A stretch of DNA of 47,384 bases from Bacillota bacterium (GTDB lineage: Bacteria; Bacillota; Clostridia; Lachnospirales; Lachnospiraceae): positions 1-47,384 of the forward strand of contig JAQXUQ010000011.1 of NCBI GenBank assembly GCA_029224465.1. The letters are read 5' to 3'. The position numbers were made by a program, and so were the translations under genes. The notes under the pieces are model-generated. The model saw nothing but the letters and a program-made list of their open reading frames with translations, was not told where the DNA came from and searched no databases. Positions 8,325-17,123 of this stretch are shown one piece after another; within the stretch, counting starts at the first letter, position 1; each line of letters opens with the position of its first letter.

Positions 8325-9283
8325 GCTCTGTCGTTTTTATGCGAATCTGTCTCGTGAAACATTTTAACCGGAAGGATCCGCTTTCTTTGTTCATTGTAAC
8401 GGTACAGTGCGTAGAAAACGCCCGTATTGTCATAGACACGGATATAGTCTGCATGTGGCAGACCTTCTTCTGACAAGTTGTCACAGGAGAGCGGATTCCC
8501 GTTGCGAAGATACCCTAAGGCGTATTCCCGCACATGGACGGCCGGCGCGTCCGCAAAGAACGAATCGACCGGCAGGATCCGCTGTTCCAGAGCCGGTCTG
8601 TTTTCCCGCATCATCTCTTCCGCTTCGGAAAGCGTCAGCGCGTTTTCCAGCCTGAAAATCCCGACACGGGTTCTGAGCAGATGCTCCATAGCCGCTCCTG
8701 TCCCCAGCGCGGTTCCGATATCGTCGCAGAGCGTGCGGATATAGGTCCCCTTGGTGCAACATACGCGAAATGTTACATATGGAAGGGCGACGCCCAGGAT
8801 TTCCAGTTCTTTAATCGTAACGCGTCTTGGCTTTCTCTCGACAGTGATTCCCTCCCGGGCAAGCTCGTAAAGCCGTTTCCCTCCGCTCCAGACCGCGGAA
8901 TACATCGGCGGAATCTGATCGATTTCACCCTCGAACTGCCGGAAGGTGCCTTCTATTTTTTCTGAAGTCACAAGGCTTTTTACTTCCTCTTCGGGAATTT
9001 CCCGCAGCACAGTTCCCGTCATATCCTGCGTATCCGTAGTGACGCCGAGCCGCATCTTCGCGATGTATTCCTTGTCTCTGTCCGCGATGAGGTCCGCGAG
9101 CTTTGTTGCCTTCCCCAGGCAAACAGGAAGCACTCCTTCCGCCTGCGGATCGAGCGTTCCTGTATGTCCGATTTTGCGCATATGCAATATGCCGCGCAGT
9201 CTGGCTACCACGTCGCTGGATGTATAACCCTGCTCTTTTCGGATGACCAGCATGCCGGTAAAATCATTTTCCGTTCTCTGCAT
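8321..9283 (-). CDS. truB: tRNA pseudouridine(55) synthase
   Basis: A 320-residue pseudouridine synthase that makes pseudouridine 55 in the T loop of tRNAs. The catalytic motif GHTGTLDPQAEGVLPVCLG (about residues 39-57) contains the nucleophilic Asp, and KGTYIRTLCDDIG is the second family motif. The start at 9283 lies inside the 3' end of nrnA (20-base overlap) with GGAG upstream; an internal ATG at 9253 is possible but lacks a clear ribosome binding site. Confidence 0.97.
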   Translation of the reverse strand: MQRTENDFTGMLVIRKEQGYTSSDVVARLRGILHMRKIGHTGTLDPQAEGVLPVCLGKATKLADLIADRDKEYIAKMRLGVTTDTQDMTGTVLREIPEEEVKSLVTSEKIEGTFRQFEGEIDQIPPMYSAVWSGGKRLYELAREGITVERKPRRVTIKELEILGVALPYVTFRVCCTKGTYIRTLCDDIGTALGTGAAMEHLLRTRVGIFRLENALTLSEAEEMMRENRPALEQRILPVDSFFADAPAVHVREYALGYLRNGNPLSCDNLSEEGLPHADYIRVYDNTGVFYALYRYNEQRKRILPVKMFHETDSHKNDRA

Positions 9284-10250
9284 CCAGCTGCTCCGCGATT
9301 TTCACCTTTACCTGCTCCATAATTTCCTGCCAGCGCATGCCGTTAAATGTGCATCCGGCGGCCCTTTCGTGTCCGCCGCCGCCAAAACACTGCGCGAGCC
9401 GCGAAACATCCACTTCACCCGTTGATCGGAAACTTGCCTTAAATGTAAGTGGCGTCATCTCATGCAGAAAGACCGCGCAGCAGACGCCGTGCGTCCGCAC
9501 AAGCTGCGAGGCAATGCCGTCCACATCCGCGCTGCCCGCATTGTAAAGCTGCATCGTCTTCCGGTCCAGCACACTGTAAATGCACCTGCCGTAATGAAAG
9601 CGTACGCTCTCCAGAAGCGCCCTGCCGAGAACCATCTGCTGCACATAAGTCTTCTCATTGAAGACTTCCCGCACGATTCTGGAAAAGTCAAATCCGAAAT
9701 CGAGAAGCCTCCCCGCGATTTCCATGGTTCTCCTCGAAGTGTTCGAATACTGGAAGATCCCGGTATCCGTCACCATGCCGATATAGAGATTCCTTGCGAT
9801 TTCCCCATCTAAGAGCGCCTCGCCTTCCGCGGAAGCGGTGATCATATTGTAGACCAGTTCGCAGGTGCTTGAAGCCCCGGGAACGATGTAATTAATCCGG
9901 GCGCTGCCCGGATTGGATTTATGATGATCTACGTTAATCGTCTTTTTCGCGCGCGCAAATATGGGGAGCGCGTCGCCAAGCCGCTCCTTTTCGCAGTCAA
10001 GGCACACGAACGCGTCATAGCTTTGAACATCCGTCCGGTAGTCTTTAATCACCGTGTCTGCGCCTGCGGCGTTTCGCTGCAGTTCTTCCGGAATATTTTC
10101 CAGAAAAACATCCACCCGCGCGTTATGCATGGCTTTTCGTAAAAACAATGCCAGCGCAAGGCAGGAGCCGACGCAGTCACCGTCGGGACGGACATGTCCG
10201 CTGACGGCAATACTGCCGCACTCTTTTAATTCATCCAGTATTCTGATCAT
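9264..10250 (-). CDS. nrnA: Bifunctional oligoribonuclease/PAP phosphatase (NrnA)
   Basis: A 328-residue DHH-DHHA1 phosphoesterase. NrnA degrades nanoRNAs and dephosphorylates 3'-phosphoadenosine 5'-phosphate. Motif HVRPDGDCVGS (residues about 19-29) and NVDHHKSN provide metal ligands, and the C-terminal DHHA1 motif GGGGHERAAGCTF is intact. It overlaps rbfA upstream by four bases and truB downstream by twenty. The rbfA-nrnA-truB order is conserved in Firmicutes. Confidence 0.95.
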   Translation of the reverse strand: MIRILDELKECGSIAVSGHVRPDGDCVGSCLALALFLRKAMHNARVDVFLENIPEELQRNAAGADTVIKDYRTDVQSYDAFVCLDCEKERLGDALPIFARAKKTINVDHHKSNPGSARINYIVPGASSTCELVYNMITASAEGEALLDGEIARNLYIGMVTDTGIFQYSNTSRRTMEIAGRLLDFGFDFSRIVREVFNEKTYVQQMVLGRALLESVRFHYGRCIYSVLDRKTMQLYNAGSADVDGIASQLVRTHGVCCAVFLHEMTPLTFKASFRSTGEVDVSRLAQCFGGGGHERAAGCTFNGMRWQEIMEQVKVKIAEQLDAENGK

Positions 10251-10684
10251 TCTTCTTCCTGATCCGCGTTTACATACGCGCTGTTGTCGTCAATATCAAT
10301 GCCGCGCGCCTCTCTGTCCTTCTCCGACTTTTCGTCGGCTTCCATGACTTCGCTGATCTTTTTCGACATGGAGACGCCGTACGCGATCGAATCATCCATA
10401 ATAAAGCGAAGCTGCGGCGTATTGCGAAGATTCACTCTGTGCGCCAGTTCGCTGCGGATAAAACCGGAAGCACTTTCCAGTCCCTGCATCGTTTTCTTCG
10501 CGTCCTCTTCACTTCCGAGTACGGAAACGAAAACCTTGCAGTTCTTCAGATCAGGCGCCACCTCAACCTGCAGAACGCTGGTCATCGGAGAAACTCTCGG
10601 ATCCTTGATATCCCGAATGATCTGCGCGAGCTCGCGCATCACCTCATCGTTGATCCTGCGGTTTTTAACGCTGTTTTTTCTCAT
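10247..10684 (-). CDS. rbfA: Ribosome-binding factor A
   Basis: A 145-residue protein, slightly longer than typical because of a charged C-terminal tail. RbfA helps mature the 5' end of 16S rRNA. The KH-like core shows NDEVMRELAQIIRDIKDPRV and ASGFIRSELAHRVNLRNTPQ, with DDSIAYG following. It lies directly downstream of infB, separated by a strong hairpin, and is coupled to nrnA. Confidence 0.95.
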   Translation of the reverse strand: MRKNSVKNRRINDEVMRELAQIIRDIKDPRVSPMTSVLQVEVAPDLKNCKVFVSVLGSEEDAKKTMQGLESASGFIRSELAHRVNLRNTPQLRFIMDDSIAYGVSMSKKISEVMEADEKSEKDREARGIDIDDNSAYVNADQEEE

Positions 10685-10708
10685 AATAAAATTTCCACCT
10701 GATATTTC

Positions 10709-10750
10709 TGACGGGGTCCCTCCGGATCAGAATCCGGAAAGGCCCCGTCA
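10709..10750 (-). other. Strong hairpin between infB and rbfA
   Basis: An imperfect palindrome with outer TGACGGGG/CCCCGTCA and inner CCGGAT/ATCCGG arms fills the 84-base infB-rbfA gap. No T run follows on either strand, so it is more likely an mRNA processing or stability element than a terminator. Confidence 0.55.
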
Positions 10751-10768
10751 CGCGCGGAGGAAACAGTT

Positions 10769-13700
10769 TTACTGCTTTGCTGTTTTAGCCGCCTTATTTG
10801 CTTCCGCCGCTTTTCTTCTTTCAACTTCTTCTCTGGGCACTTCCACCATCTTGTAAGCCTCGATGGTGTCATCAACATTCATGCTGTCCCAGTCCTTGAA
10901 AACAAGGCCGCAGTCATATCCCGCCTTGACTTCCTTCACATCGTCCTTGAAACGCTTGAGCGATTCGAGTTCGCCGTCGAAGATCTGCTCTCCGTCCCTG
11001 GTAATCCGAACGCTGCAGCCCTTTTCGATCACGCCGTCCAGAACCATGCAGCCCGCGATGTTGCCGATTTTGCCGGACTTGAAGAGCTGGCGCACCTGCG
11101 CGTGGCCGATGACCTTCTCCTCGTAAACCGGAGCCAGCATTCCCTTCAGGGCAGCATCCACATCGTCGATCGCCTGATAGATGACCTTATAAAGGTGGAT
11201 GCTTACGCCGCCGTGATCCGCGATCGACTTGGCGGTCGCGTCCGGATGAACGTTGAAGCCGATGATCGCCGCGTTAGATGCTTCCGCAAGCGTAACATCC
11301 GATTCGGAGATATTGCCGACCGCGCTGTGAATGATCTTGACCATGACTTCATCGTTGGAAAGCTTCTGCAGGCTGGTGCACAGCGCTTCCACGGAACCCT
11401 GCACGTCTGCCTTGACGATGAGTTCAAGCTCTTTCATCTTGCCTTCGCGCATCTGGTCGAACAGATCCTCCACCTTCATGGACATTCTGTTCTCCTCAAC
11501 CAGTTCCTCCTTGTGCTGTGCCTTATAAGTCTCGGCATAGCTCTTTGCCTCGTCATTGCTGCTGTGCGCGACAATAACTTCGCCTGCGGACGGAACATCG
11601 GAAAGTCCCATGACCATAACCGGAATCGAAGGACCGGCCTCTTTGACATTGTCTCCCTTGTCGTTGATCATCGCGCGGACCTTGCCGAACGCGGGACCCG
11701 CGGAAACAAAATCGCCGACATGCAGCGTGCCCTTCTGTACAAGCACATTCGCAACCGGACCGCGTCCTCTGTCGAGTCTGGCTTCCAGAACCAGACCTCT
11801 CGCGAGACGGTTCGGGTTCGCCTTGAGCTCCATGACATCCGCCTGCAGAAGGATTGTATCAAGAAGGTCATCAATGCCCTGACCTGTTTTGGCGGAAACA
11901 TTGACGAATTCCGTCTGTCCGCCCCAGTCGGAAGCGGTCAGGCCGTACTGCGTAAGCTGTGTCTTGACTCTGTCAGGATCTGCGTCGGGTTTATCGATCT
12001 TGTTGACAGCAACGATGATTTCAACGCCCGCCGCCTTTGCGTGGTTGATCGCTTCGATGGTCTGCGGCATGACACCGTCGTCCGCCGCGACAACCAGAAC
12101 CGCAATATCGGTCGACTGCGCGCCGCGAAGACGCATCGCCGTGAATGCTTCATGGCCGGGCGTATCGAGGAAGGTAATATCTCTGCCGTCCTTGGTCTTT
12201 ACGGTATAAGCGCCGATTGCCTGTGTAATGCCGCCGGCCTCCTTGGCTGTTACATGCGATTTGCGGATATAGTCGAGAATAGAGGTCTTGCCGTGATCGA
12301 CATGTCCCATGACGCAGATAACCGGAGGTCTGCTGACCATGTCTTCTTCCTTGTCATCCTCTTCTTTGAGCAGTTCCTCGATGACGTCGACCTTCTCCTC
12401 CTTTTCGCAGAGGATGTCGTAGTCCGCGGCAATATTCTCCGCCTCCTCATAGGAGACTTCGCTGTTGACCGTCATTGCCTTTCCGGCAAGGAACAGCTTC
12501 TTGATCAGCTCCGCCGCCTTCATGTGCATCGCGTCGGCAAGTTCGCCGATCGTTAGTTTCTCGGGAATGGTAATGACCTTGATCTGCTCCTGTACCGGCT
12601 CTTCCTTCTTCTCGACAGCCGGTCTTACGAAGCGGCCGGAACGGCCCTTTTTCTCTTTCTGTTCCTCTTCGGTATAGGCAAAATCCTTCCGGTTGCGTTT
12701 GTCCTTTGCCTGATTCTGTCTTCTCTTGTTGTCAGCTCCGAAAGCCGGTGCTGCGGATGCGCCGCCAAACGAGCGTCCACCCTGCTGGCCGTTTCCGCCG
12801 AAGGACCGTCCGCCCTGCTGGCCGTTTCCGCCAAACGTACGTCCGCCCTGCTGGCCGTTTCCACCAAACGTACGTCCGCCGCGCTGGCCGTTTCCGCCAA
12901 ACGAGCGTCCGCCGCGCTGGCCGTCGCCGCGCTGCGCGGCACGGGCTGCAGCCTCTCTCTTTCTGGCAGCCTGCATCTCATCAAAAATATTTCTTCTCTT
13001 CGGAGGCTCTTTCTTCTCCGGTTCCGCAGAGACAGGAACGGTCTTTACCGTCTCCGACTGCGTCTTCCCGGAAACAGGGGGCTTTTCCGTATGCGCCGCA
13101 GCCTGCACAGAAGCCGGTGCCGGCTTTTCGGCTGCCGCAGGTGCTTCCTGCGAAGGCGCCGCAGCTGCCTGCGATGCCGCGGAAACCGTCTGTGTCATTT
13201 CCTGCTCTGCTGCAGGCGCTGCCTGCGGATTTACCGAAACGGTTTTTTCCTGCAGCAGGCTTGCCGGCTGTTCCTTTACTTCCTGTGCAGGAGTCTCCAT
13301 CTTCCGTACATCAGCAGCATCCGCCACACCGGCCGGGCGCGCAGCTGCCGTTAAATCTGACGGCGCGGTCTTCGGCTTGATCGGATGATATGTTCCGGCC
13401 GGACGGGCTTCGTTTCTGTGTCCGCCCGCCTGCGGTTTTCTGCTGCCTGTCTGAGAGCTTCTCGCTGCGGAAGCGCTGCTCTGTCCGGCAGGGCGCTTTG
13501 CCGAAGCGCCGCTGTTGTTCACAACGATGATCTTCTTGCGGATCACCTTCTTGACAACCTTTTTCACAGTCACACCGGAAGGCGTCTTCTCGGAAGCCTG
13601 CGCGGATGCAGAGGTTTTCGCGTTTCCGGCGCCGAATCTGTCCATCACAAGGGCTGCCGCCGCCTCGTCGACACTGCTGCCGGCTGTCTTCGCGTCAATG

Positions 13701-13783
13701 CCCTTTTCATTCAGAAAAGCAATGATGTCTTTTCTGTCCGCTCCGCAGGCGGCTTCCAGTTCACTAATCTTCGTTTTCGCCAT
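10769..13783 (-). CDS. infB: Translation initiation factor IF-2
   Basis: A 1004-residue IF-2, which delivers initiator tRNA to the 30S subunit. An IF2_N domain starts the protein. A long low-complexity Ala/Pro/Glu linker follows, with a tandem 11-residue GGR(S/T)FGGNGQ repeat about residues 285-340 and a second IF2_N domain ([20 protein letters not shown]). The GTPase core ([14 protein letters not shown] about residue 495, [19 protein letters not shown]) and IF-2 domains II-IV complete it. It overlaps ylxQ by 20 bases in the conserved nusA-infB operon. The repeat-rich linker is the unusual part. Confidence 0.98.
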   Translation of the reverse strand: MAKTKISELEAACGADRKDIIAFLNEKGIDAKTAGSSVDEAAAALVMDRFGAGNAKTSASAQASEKTPSGVTVKKVVKKVIRKKIIVVNNSGASAKRPAGQSSASAARSSQTGSRKPQAGGHRNEARPAGTYHPIKPKTAPSDLTAAARPAGVADAADVRKMETPAQEVKEQPASLLQEKTVSVNPQAAPAAEQEMTQTVSAASQAAAAPSQEAPAAAEKPAPASVQAAAHTEKPPVSGKTQSETVKTVPVSAEPEKKEPPKRRNIFDEMQAARKREAAARAAQRGDGQRGGRSFGGNGQRGGRTFGGNGQQGGRTFGGNGQQGGRSFGGNGQQGGRSFGGASAAPAFGADNKRRQNQAKDKRNRKDFAYTEEEQKEKKGRSGRFVRPAVEKKEEPVQEQIKVITIPEKLTIGELADAMHMKAAELIKKLFLAGKAMTVNSEVSYEEAENIAADYDILCEKEEKVDVIEELLKEEDDKEEDMVSRPPVICVMGHVDHGKTSILDYIRKSHVTAKEAGGITQAIGAYTVKTKDGRDITFLDTPGHEAFTAMRLRGAQSTDIAVLVVAADDGVMPQTIEAINHAKAAGVEIIVAVNKIDKPDADPDRVKTQLTQYGLTASDWGGQTEFVNVSAKTGQGIDDLLDTILLQADVMELKANPNRLARGLVLEARLDRGRGPVANVLVQKGTLHVGDFVSAGPAFGKVRAMINDKGDNVKEAGPSIPVMVMGLSDVPSAGEVIVAHSSNDEAKSYAETYKAQHKEELVEENRMSMKVEDLFDQMREGKMKELELIVKADVQGSVEALCTSLQKLSNDEVMVKIIHSAVGNISESDVTLAEASNAAIIGFNVHPDATAKSIADHGGVSIHLYKVIYQAIDDVDAALKGMLAPVYEEKVIGHAQVRQLFKSGKIGNIAGCMVLDGVIEKGCSVRITRDGEQIFDGELESLKRFKDDVKEVKAGYDCGLVFKDWDSMNVDDTIEAYKMVEVPREEVERRKAAEANKAAKTAKQ
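12764..12928 (-). repeat. Five tandem 33-bp repeats inside infB
   Basis: Five consecutive 33-base units (12764-12796, 12797-12829, 12830-12862, 12863-12895, 12896-12928) differ by only a few bases. They encode the 11-residue unit G-Q-(Q/R)-G-G-R-(S/T)-F-G-G-N. Such in-frame repeats are prone to copy-number change without loss of frame. Confidence 0.9.
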
Positions 13784-14099
13784 TCTTACCTCTTTCTTCG
13801 CTCTGATCTATCAGCTTTCCGATACTCTCCGAAAGGCCGCTGTCCGTCAATGCGCAGCACGTACGCAGCTCTTTGCCGAGCGCGTGTCCAAGTCCCTCCG
13901 CGCTGCCGTAAACCAGCAGCGGAATCTGCCGCGACGCGCACTTGTCACGGATCTGTTTAACTGTATTGCTGCCGGCGTCCTTTGCAAGCAGCACCAGTTT
14001 CGCCCTTCCCGCAAGGATCTCCTGCTCCGTCAGAAAGGCTCCGCTTTTCACATTGCCAGCCTTAGCGGCAATTCCCAGCATCGAGTAAACTCTGTCCAT
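13764..14099 (-). CDS. ylxQ: YlxQ, L7Ae/L30e-family RNA-binding protein
   Basis: A 111-residue protein of the ribosomal L7Ae/L30e/S12e/Gadd45 fold. The family pattern is visible in YSMLGIAAKAGNVKSGAFL and KLVLLAKDAGSNTVKQIRDK. Members bind kink-turn-like RNA; the physiological target of YlxQ is unsettled. It sits between rnpM and infB as in Bacillus and overlaps infB by 20 bases. Confidence 0.9.
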   Translation of the reverse strand: MDRVYSMLGIAAKAGNVKSGAFLTEQEILAGRAKLVLLAKDAGSNTVKQIRDKCASRQIPLLVYGSAEGLGHALGKELRTCCALTDSGLSESIGKLIDQSEERGKNGENED

Positions 14100-14110
14100 C
14101 TATTCACCTG

Positions 14111-14374
14111 TTATTTCATAGAAACCGCCTCGCGCAGCTGATCATAAATCTCCGCCGGGATCTCGCAGCCAAGCGCGCGGGAGAGCGCTTTCTTCTTCTC
14201 TGCCTTGTCAACGCAGGCAGGATCTTTGCATAGATACGCGCCGCGCCCGTTTAACCTGCCGCCGGGGTCTGCAAGTACTTTCCCTTCAGGCGTTCTGATG
14301 ACGCGGATCATATCCTTTTTCTCTTTGCTTATTCCGCAGCCGATACAGCTGCGCATTGGGATTTTCTTCGGCAT
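14111..14374 (-). CDS. rnpM: YlxR family protein (RNase P modulator RnpM)
   Basis: An 87-residue DUF448 protein. The signature RSCIGCGISKEKKDMIRVIR and GRLNGRGAYLCKDPAC is complete. The YlxR family has been linked to RNase P binding and renamed RnpM. It lies between nusA and ylxQ, the standard position, with only a few bases of spacing. Confidence 0.93.
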   Translation of the reverse strand: MPKKIPMRSCIGCGISKEKKDMIRVIRTPEGKVLADPGGRLNGRGAYLCKDPACVDKAEKKKALSRALGCEIPAEIYDQLREAVSMK

Positions 14375-14378
14375 GGCT

Positions 14379-15761
14379 TTACTCTTGTTCAGAATCCTCC
14401 GGCGCCTGTCCTTCGCTGCCCTCTTCCTCCTGCTCTGCAGGCGTCTCTTCGTCCGCTGCGGCGCCTATCGGATTGCCGTTCTCGTCTACGGGGTTTCCGT
14501 TCTCATCTACATATTCAATGATCTCGGAGGGGTCAATCGGATTGCCGTCCGCATCCACAGGATTACCGTTTTCGTCCACGTATTCGATGACTTCTTCGTC
14601 TCCGCCAAGATAGTCCTCATACCGGAAGCCGGGTGCGTCCTTCGCCTGTGTTTCACTCTTGATATCAATCTTGTATCCGGTGAGTCTTGCAGCAAGCCGC
14701 GCGTTCTGTCCTTCCCTGCCGATTGCGAGAGAGAGCTGATAATCCGGCACGACGACCTTTGCACTCTTTTCTTCGGGGTCCGCGAAAACAGAAACAACCT
14801 TGGCCGGTGACAGCGCGTTCTGAATCAGATTGCCGGGGTTCTCATCCCAGGTAATGATATCGATCTTCTCGCCGCCGAGTTCCTCGACAATCGTATTAAT
14901 ACGGCTGCCGTTAAGACCAACGCAGGCACCGACGGGATCGACACCGGGATTCGTGCTTGCGACAGCGATCTTTGTTCTGCTGCCGGCTTCTCTGGCAATC
15001 GCCATGATCCTGACAATACCGTCCCGGATTTCCGCGACCTCTTCCTCAAACAGGTACTTGACAAGTTCGGGGTGTTTTCTCGAAAGGATAATTCTTGTAG
15101 CGCCTTTCTGCGTCTTCTTGACATCTTCCACATATACATGGATGTGCTGTCCGGGACGCAGGTTCTCCCCGGGGATCTGATCCTTTTCGTTCAGAATGCC
15201 CTCGATGATGACACCCTCCGGCGTCTCCGGTGTCATACGGCGGATATCCGGCATTATTGTAACAGAATAGCTCGTGCCGATCTGTCTTTCGACAGTTCCC
15301 ATGACAACGCTGCGCGCGTAGCTCTGTACATATTCATACATCTGGTCGCGCTCTTCCTCGCGGATGCTCTGCAGCGTAACGTTCTTGGCAATCTGGGCCG
15401 CAATACGGCCGAACTGGCGGCTGTCAAGCTGGACGCGTACGGTCTCGCCGGGCACCGGATTTTCCATGTGCGCCGCAACTGCGTCTGCAACTGTGATCTG
15501 GTGCTGCGGATCTTCGACCTCCTCCGCCGAAGAAACCACTTTCTTCTCCGCTACGATTTCATAGGTAAACGCGTCTCTGTCTACATGGACGAAGATGTTG
15601 TCTGTTTTGCCGAAATTGTTCTTGCACGCTGTAATGAGCGCGTTCTCAAGATTCGAGAAAAGCTTGTCGACACTGATATGCTTCTCCGCGGAAAGCGCGA
15701 GAATCGCCTCCTTGAGCATATTCTCGTCACTCTTTGTTTCCTTTGCCTTGCCTCTAGCCAT
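14379..15761 (-). CDS. nusA: Transcription termination/antitermination protein NusA
   Basis: A 460-residue NusA. It binds RNA polymerase and nascent RNA and modulates pausing, termination and antitermination. The N-terminal domain is followed by S1 (about 130-200) and two KH domains ([51 protein letters not shown]). After the KH core an unusual acidic extension of about 75 residues contains two copies of [11 protein letters not shown]. Proteobacterial NusA has acidic repeat domains at this end, but this sequence is different and low complexity. Confidence 0.97.
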   Translation of the reverse strand: MARGKAKETKSDENMLKEAILALSAEKHISVDKLFSNLENALITACKNNFGKTDNIFVHVDRDAFTYEIVAEKKVVSSAEEVEDPQHQITVADAVAAHMENPVPGETVRVQLDSRQFGRIAAQIAKNVTLQSIREEERDQMYEYVQSYARSVVMGTVERQIGTSYSVTIMPDIRRMTPETPEGVIIEGILNEKDQIPGENLRPGQHIHVYVEDVKKTQKGATRIILSRKHPELVKYLFEEEVAEIRDGIVRIMAIAREAGSRTKIAVASTNPGVDPVGACVGLNGSRINTIVEELGGEKIDIITWDENPGNLIQNALSPAKVVSVFADPEEKSAKVVVPDYQLSLAIGREGQNARLAARLTGYKIDIKSETQAKDAPGFRYEDYLGGDEEVIEYVDENGNPVDADGNPIDPSEIIEYVDENGNPVDENGNPIGAAADEETPAEQEEEGSEGQAPEDSEQE

Positions 15762-15784
15762 GTTCTCTCCTTTACCGTATCCCT

Positions 15785-16255
15785 TTACAGCTCTATCTGC
15801 AGCCTGATTTTCGCGATGTCTTTCCTTGGAAGAATCAGCTTATTCCCGGTTTCATCCGCAATCGTTACCGTATCCTCCGTGAAAGCCCGCAGAATTCCGT
15901 CAAAATTCTTGTTCTTTCCGTCATAAGGCTTGTATGTGGTGCCCTCAACCTTCTCGCCGATGCTCTGCGCGAAGTGCCGGTCCTTTGTCAGCGTTCTGCC
16001 AAGGCCCGGGCTTGACACCTCGAGTGTGTACGCGTCCTGTATGAAATCGTGTTCATCGAGCGCGTCGGACATTGCCCTTGAAACATTCTCGCAGTCGCCG
16101 ATGTTCACGCCCCCGTCCTTGTCGATATAAAGGCGCAGATAATAATCCGGACCTTCCTTACAATAATCGACATCGTAAACCCTTACGCCGAAGCGTTCCG
16201 CAATCGGTGTGAGCAGCGCTTCCGCCTGTTCCTCAATTTTCGACTGTCTGGCCAT
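15785..16255 (-). CDS. rimP: Ribosome maturation factor RimP
   Basis: A protein of 156 residues from ATG at 16255 (MARQSKIEEQAEALL), which has GGAGG seven bases upstream. An upstream in-frame start at 16327 lies within the attenuator hairpin and is rejected. RimP assists late 30S assembly. Motifs YDVDYCKEGPDYYLRLYIDK and ALDEHDFIQDAYTLEVSSPG are typical. It is first in the rimP-nusA-rnpM-ylxQ-infB-rbfA-nrnA-truB-ribF-aroK operon. Confidence 0.95.
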   Translation of the reverse strand: MARQSKIEEQAEALLTPIAERFGVRVYDVDYCKEGPDYYLRLYIDKDGGVNIGDCENVSRAMSDALDEHDFIQDAYTLEVSSPGLGRTLTKDRHFAQSIGEKVEGTTYKPYDGKNKNFDGILRAFTEDTVTIADETGNKLILPRKDIAKIRLQIEL

Positions 16256-16284
16256 AAAGCCTCCAAAACTGTGCTGTACCTTCG

Positions 16285-16320
16285 TCACAACAAAAGAGTG
16301 GATTCCTGCGAACCCACTCT
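16285..16320 (-). terminator. Attenuator-like terminator in the rimP leader
   Basis: On the minus strand a perfect AGAGTGG/CCACTCT stem (16314-16320 with 16295-16301) with a 12-base loop is followed by TTTTGTTGTG. It lies between the promoter and the rimP start, so it probably attenuates the whole operon. NusA, encoded in the operon, would be a natural modulator (inference). Confidence 0.65.
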
Positions 16321-16353
16321 CTATCATCCTGACTATTCAATTAACCAATACAC

Positions 16354-16382
16354 ACAATAGCACAAAAATGGCAGAATTGCAA
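16354..16382 (-). promoter_or_regulatory. Promoter of the rimP-nusA-infB operon
   Basis: On the minus strand TTGCAA (16377-16382), 17 bases, then TATTGT (16354-16359) preceded by TGC, an extended -10. The predicted start is about 90 bases upstream of rimP, with the attenuator hairpin between. Confidence 0.65.
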
Positions 16383-16415
16383 GACAATCTTCTGATTTTC
16401 AGATATTTCTCATGA

Positions 16416-16799
16416 TCAGACTTCATCCTGCAGGCTCCTGCCGCACTTGCAGCAGTAATCAGCGTCAAGCGGATTCTGCGCGCCGCATTCGGGGCACCGC
16501 TTTACGCCTTTGACAGCCGACGCCTGATCTTCGAGATCCTTGATCTCCAGCTGTGTCTTCTTGATCTTGTCGATCAGCTCCTGATATTCATTATCCGGTA
16601 CTGCGCGCAGCTTCGTAAAAACAGCCTCGCCAAGCTCCGCGTACTGCTGGTTCAGAATTCTCTTTTTATCAGCTGCCTTTGCGCCAAGCCGCGTCGTGTC
16701 CGCAAACTGCTTCGTCTGCGTGGCAGCCGTGCGCCCGAACTGTATCATATTGTCTCCGAAATCATTCAGAGATTTCTGCATGTCATCCAGAATACCCAT
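16416..16799 (-). CDS. Zinc-ribbon protein with N-terminal helical region
   Basis: About 127 residues from ATG at 16799 (MGILDDMQKSLNDFGDNMIQ), chosen because GGAGG lies eight bases upstream; a TTG 21 bases further up reads MKPEDRK but has no better site. The N-terminal two thirds are predicted helical or coiled coil. The C-terminal end has CPECGAQNPLDADYCCKCG, a CxxC...CxxC zinc ribbon. Short zinc-ribbon proteins of this design are common in Lachnospiraceae and have no assigned function. It is the last chromosomal gene before the tRNA and is divergent from it. Confidence 0.8.
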   Translation of the reverse strand: MGILDDMQKSLNDFGDNMIQFGRTAATQTKQFADTTRLGAKAADKKRILNQQYAELGEAVFTKLRAVPDNEYQELIDKIKKTQLEIKDLEDQASAVKGVKRCPECGAQNPLDADYCCKCGRSLQDEV

Positions 16800-16891
16800 C
16801 TTCCTGTCCTCCGGTTTCAAGGCGATGCCTCTTTTTTATAAGTATATTACACCCGCCTTCGGATGAGTATTAAAAAAATTTAAAAAAGTGC

Positions 16892-16920
16892 TTGCATTCT
16901 CATTTTCAATATAGTAATAT
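16892..16920 (+). promoter_or_regulatory. Promoter of tRNA-Glu
   Basis: TTGCAT (16892-16897), 17 bases, TAATAT (16915-16920), about 33 bases before the mature tRNA 5' end. The match is weak, but position and AT content fit. Confidence 0.45.
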
Positions 16921-16953
16921 CAACATGCGCTGAAGAAACAGCGGTTTATAAAT

Positions 16954-17025
16954 GGCTCGTTGGTCAAGAGGCTAAGACGCTGCCCTCTCACGGCAGAATC
17001 ATGGGTTCGATTCCCGTACGAGCTA
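16954..17025 (+). tRNA. tRNA-Glu (anticodon CUC)
   Basis: A 72-base cloverleaf. The acceptor stem GGCTCGT/ACGAGCT pairs with one terminal G-U. The anticodon stem CTGCC/GGCAG holds the loop CTCTCAC with anticodon CTC. The T arm ATGGG TTCGATT CCCGT is standard and the discriminator is A. No CCA is encoded. It is the only plus-strand housekeeping gene here. Phage genes begin about 90 bases past its 3' end, so it is the likely attB, with the tRNA 3' end restored by the phage. Confidence 0.95.
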
Positions 17026-17093
17026 CTGTACAGTGCATATCCGAACCTATTGATTTACAAGAATTATTGTTTCGGAATTGTTATCAAGACAGG

Positions 17094-17123
17094 GAGCAGG
17101 TGAAAAACCTGCTCTTTTATTTT
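17094..17123 (+). terminator. Terminator downstream of tRNA-Glu
   Basis: A perfect 8-bp stem GAGCAGGT/ACCTGCTC (17094-17101 with 17107-17114) with loop GAAAA and the tail TTTTATTTT. It reads as a terminator for the plus-strand tRNA transcript. The endolysin stop codon lies in the tail, and in the minus direction no T run follows. Confidence 0.8.

Noticed and set aside
12764-12928. Regular 33-bp repeats as a CRISPR array
   Set aside because: Units are contiguous without spacers, in frame and inside infB.
15785-16327. RimP starting at 16327
   Set aside because: This start lies in the attenuator hairpin, has no ribosome binding site and adds non-family residues; 16255 has GGAGG.
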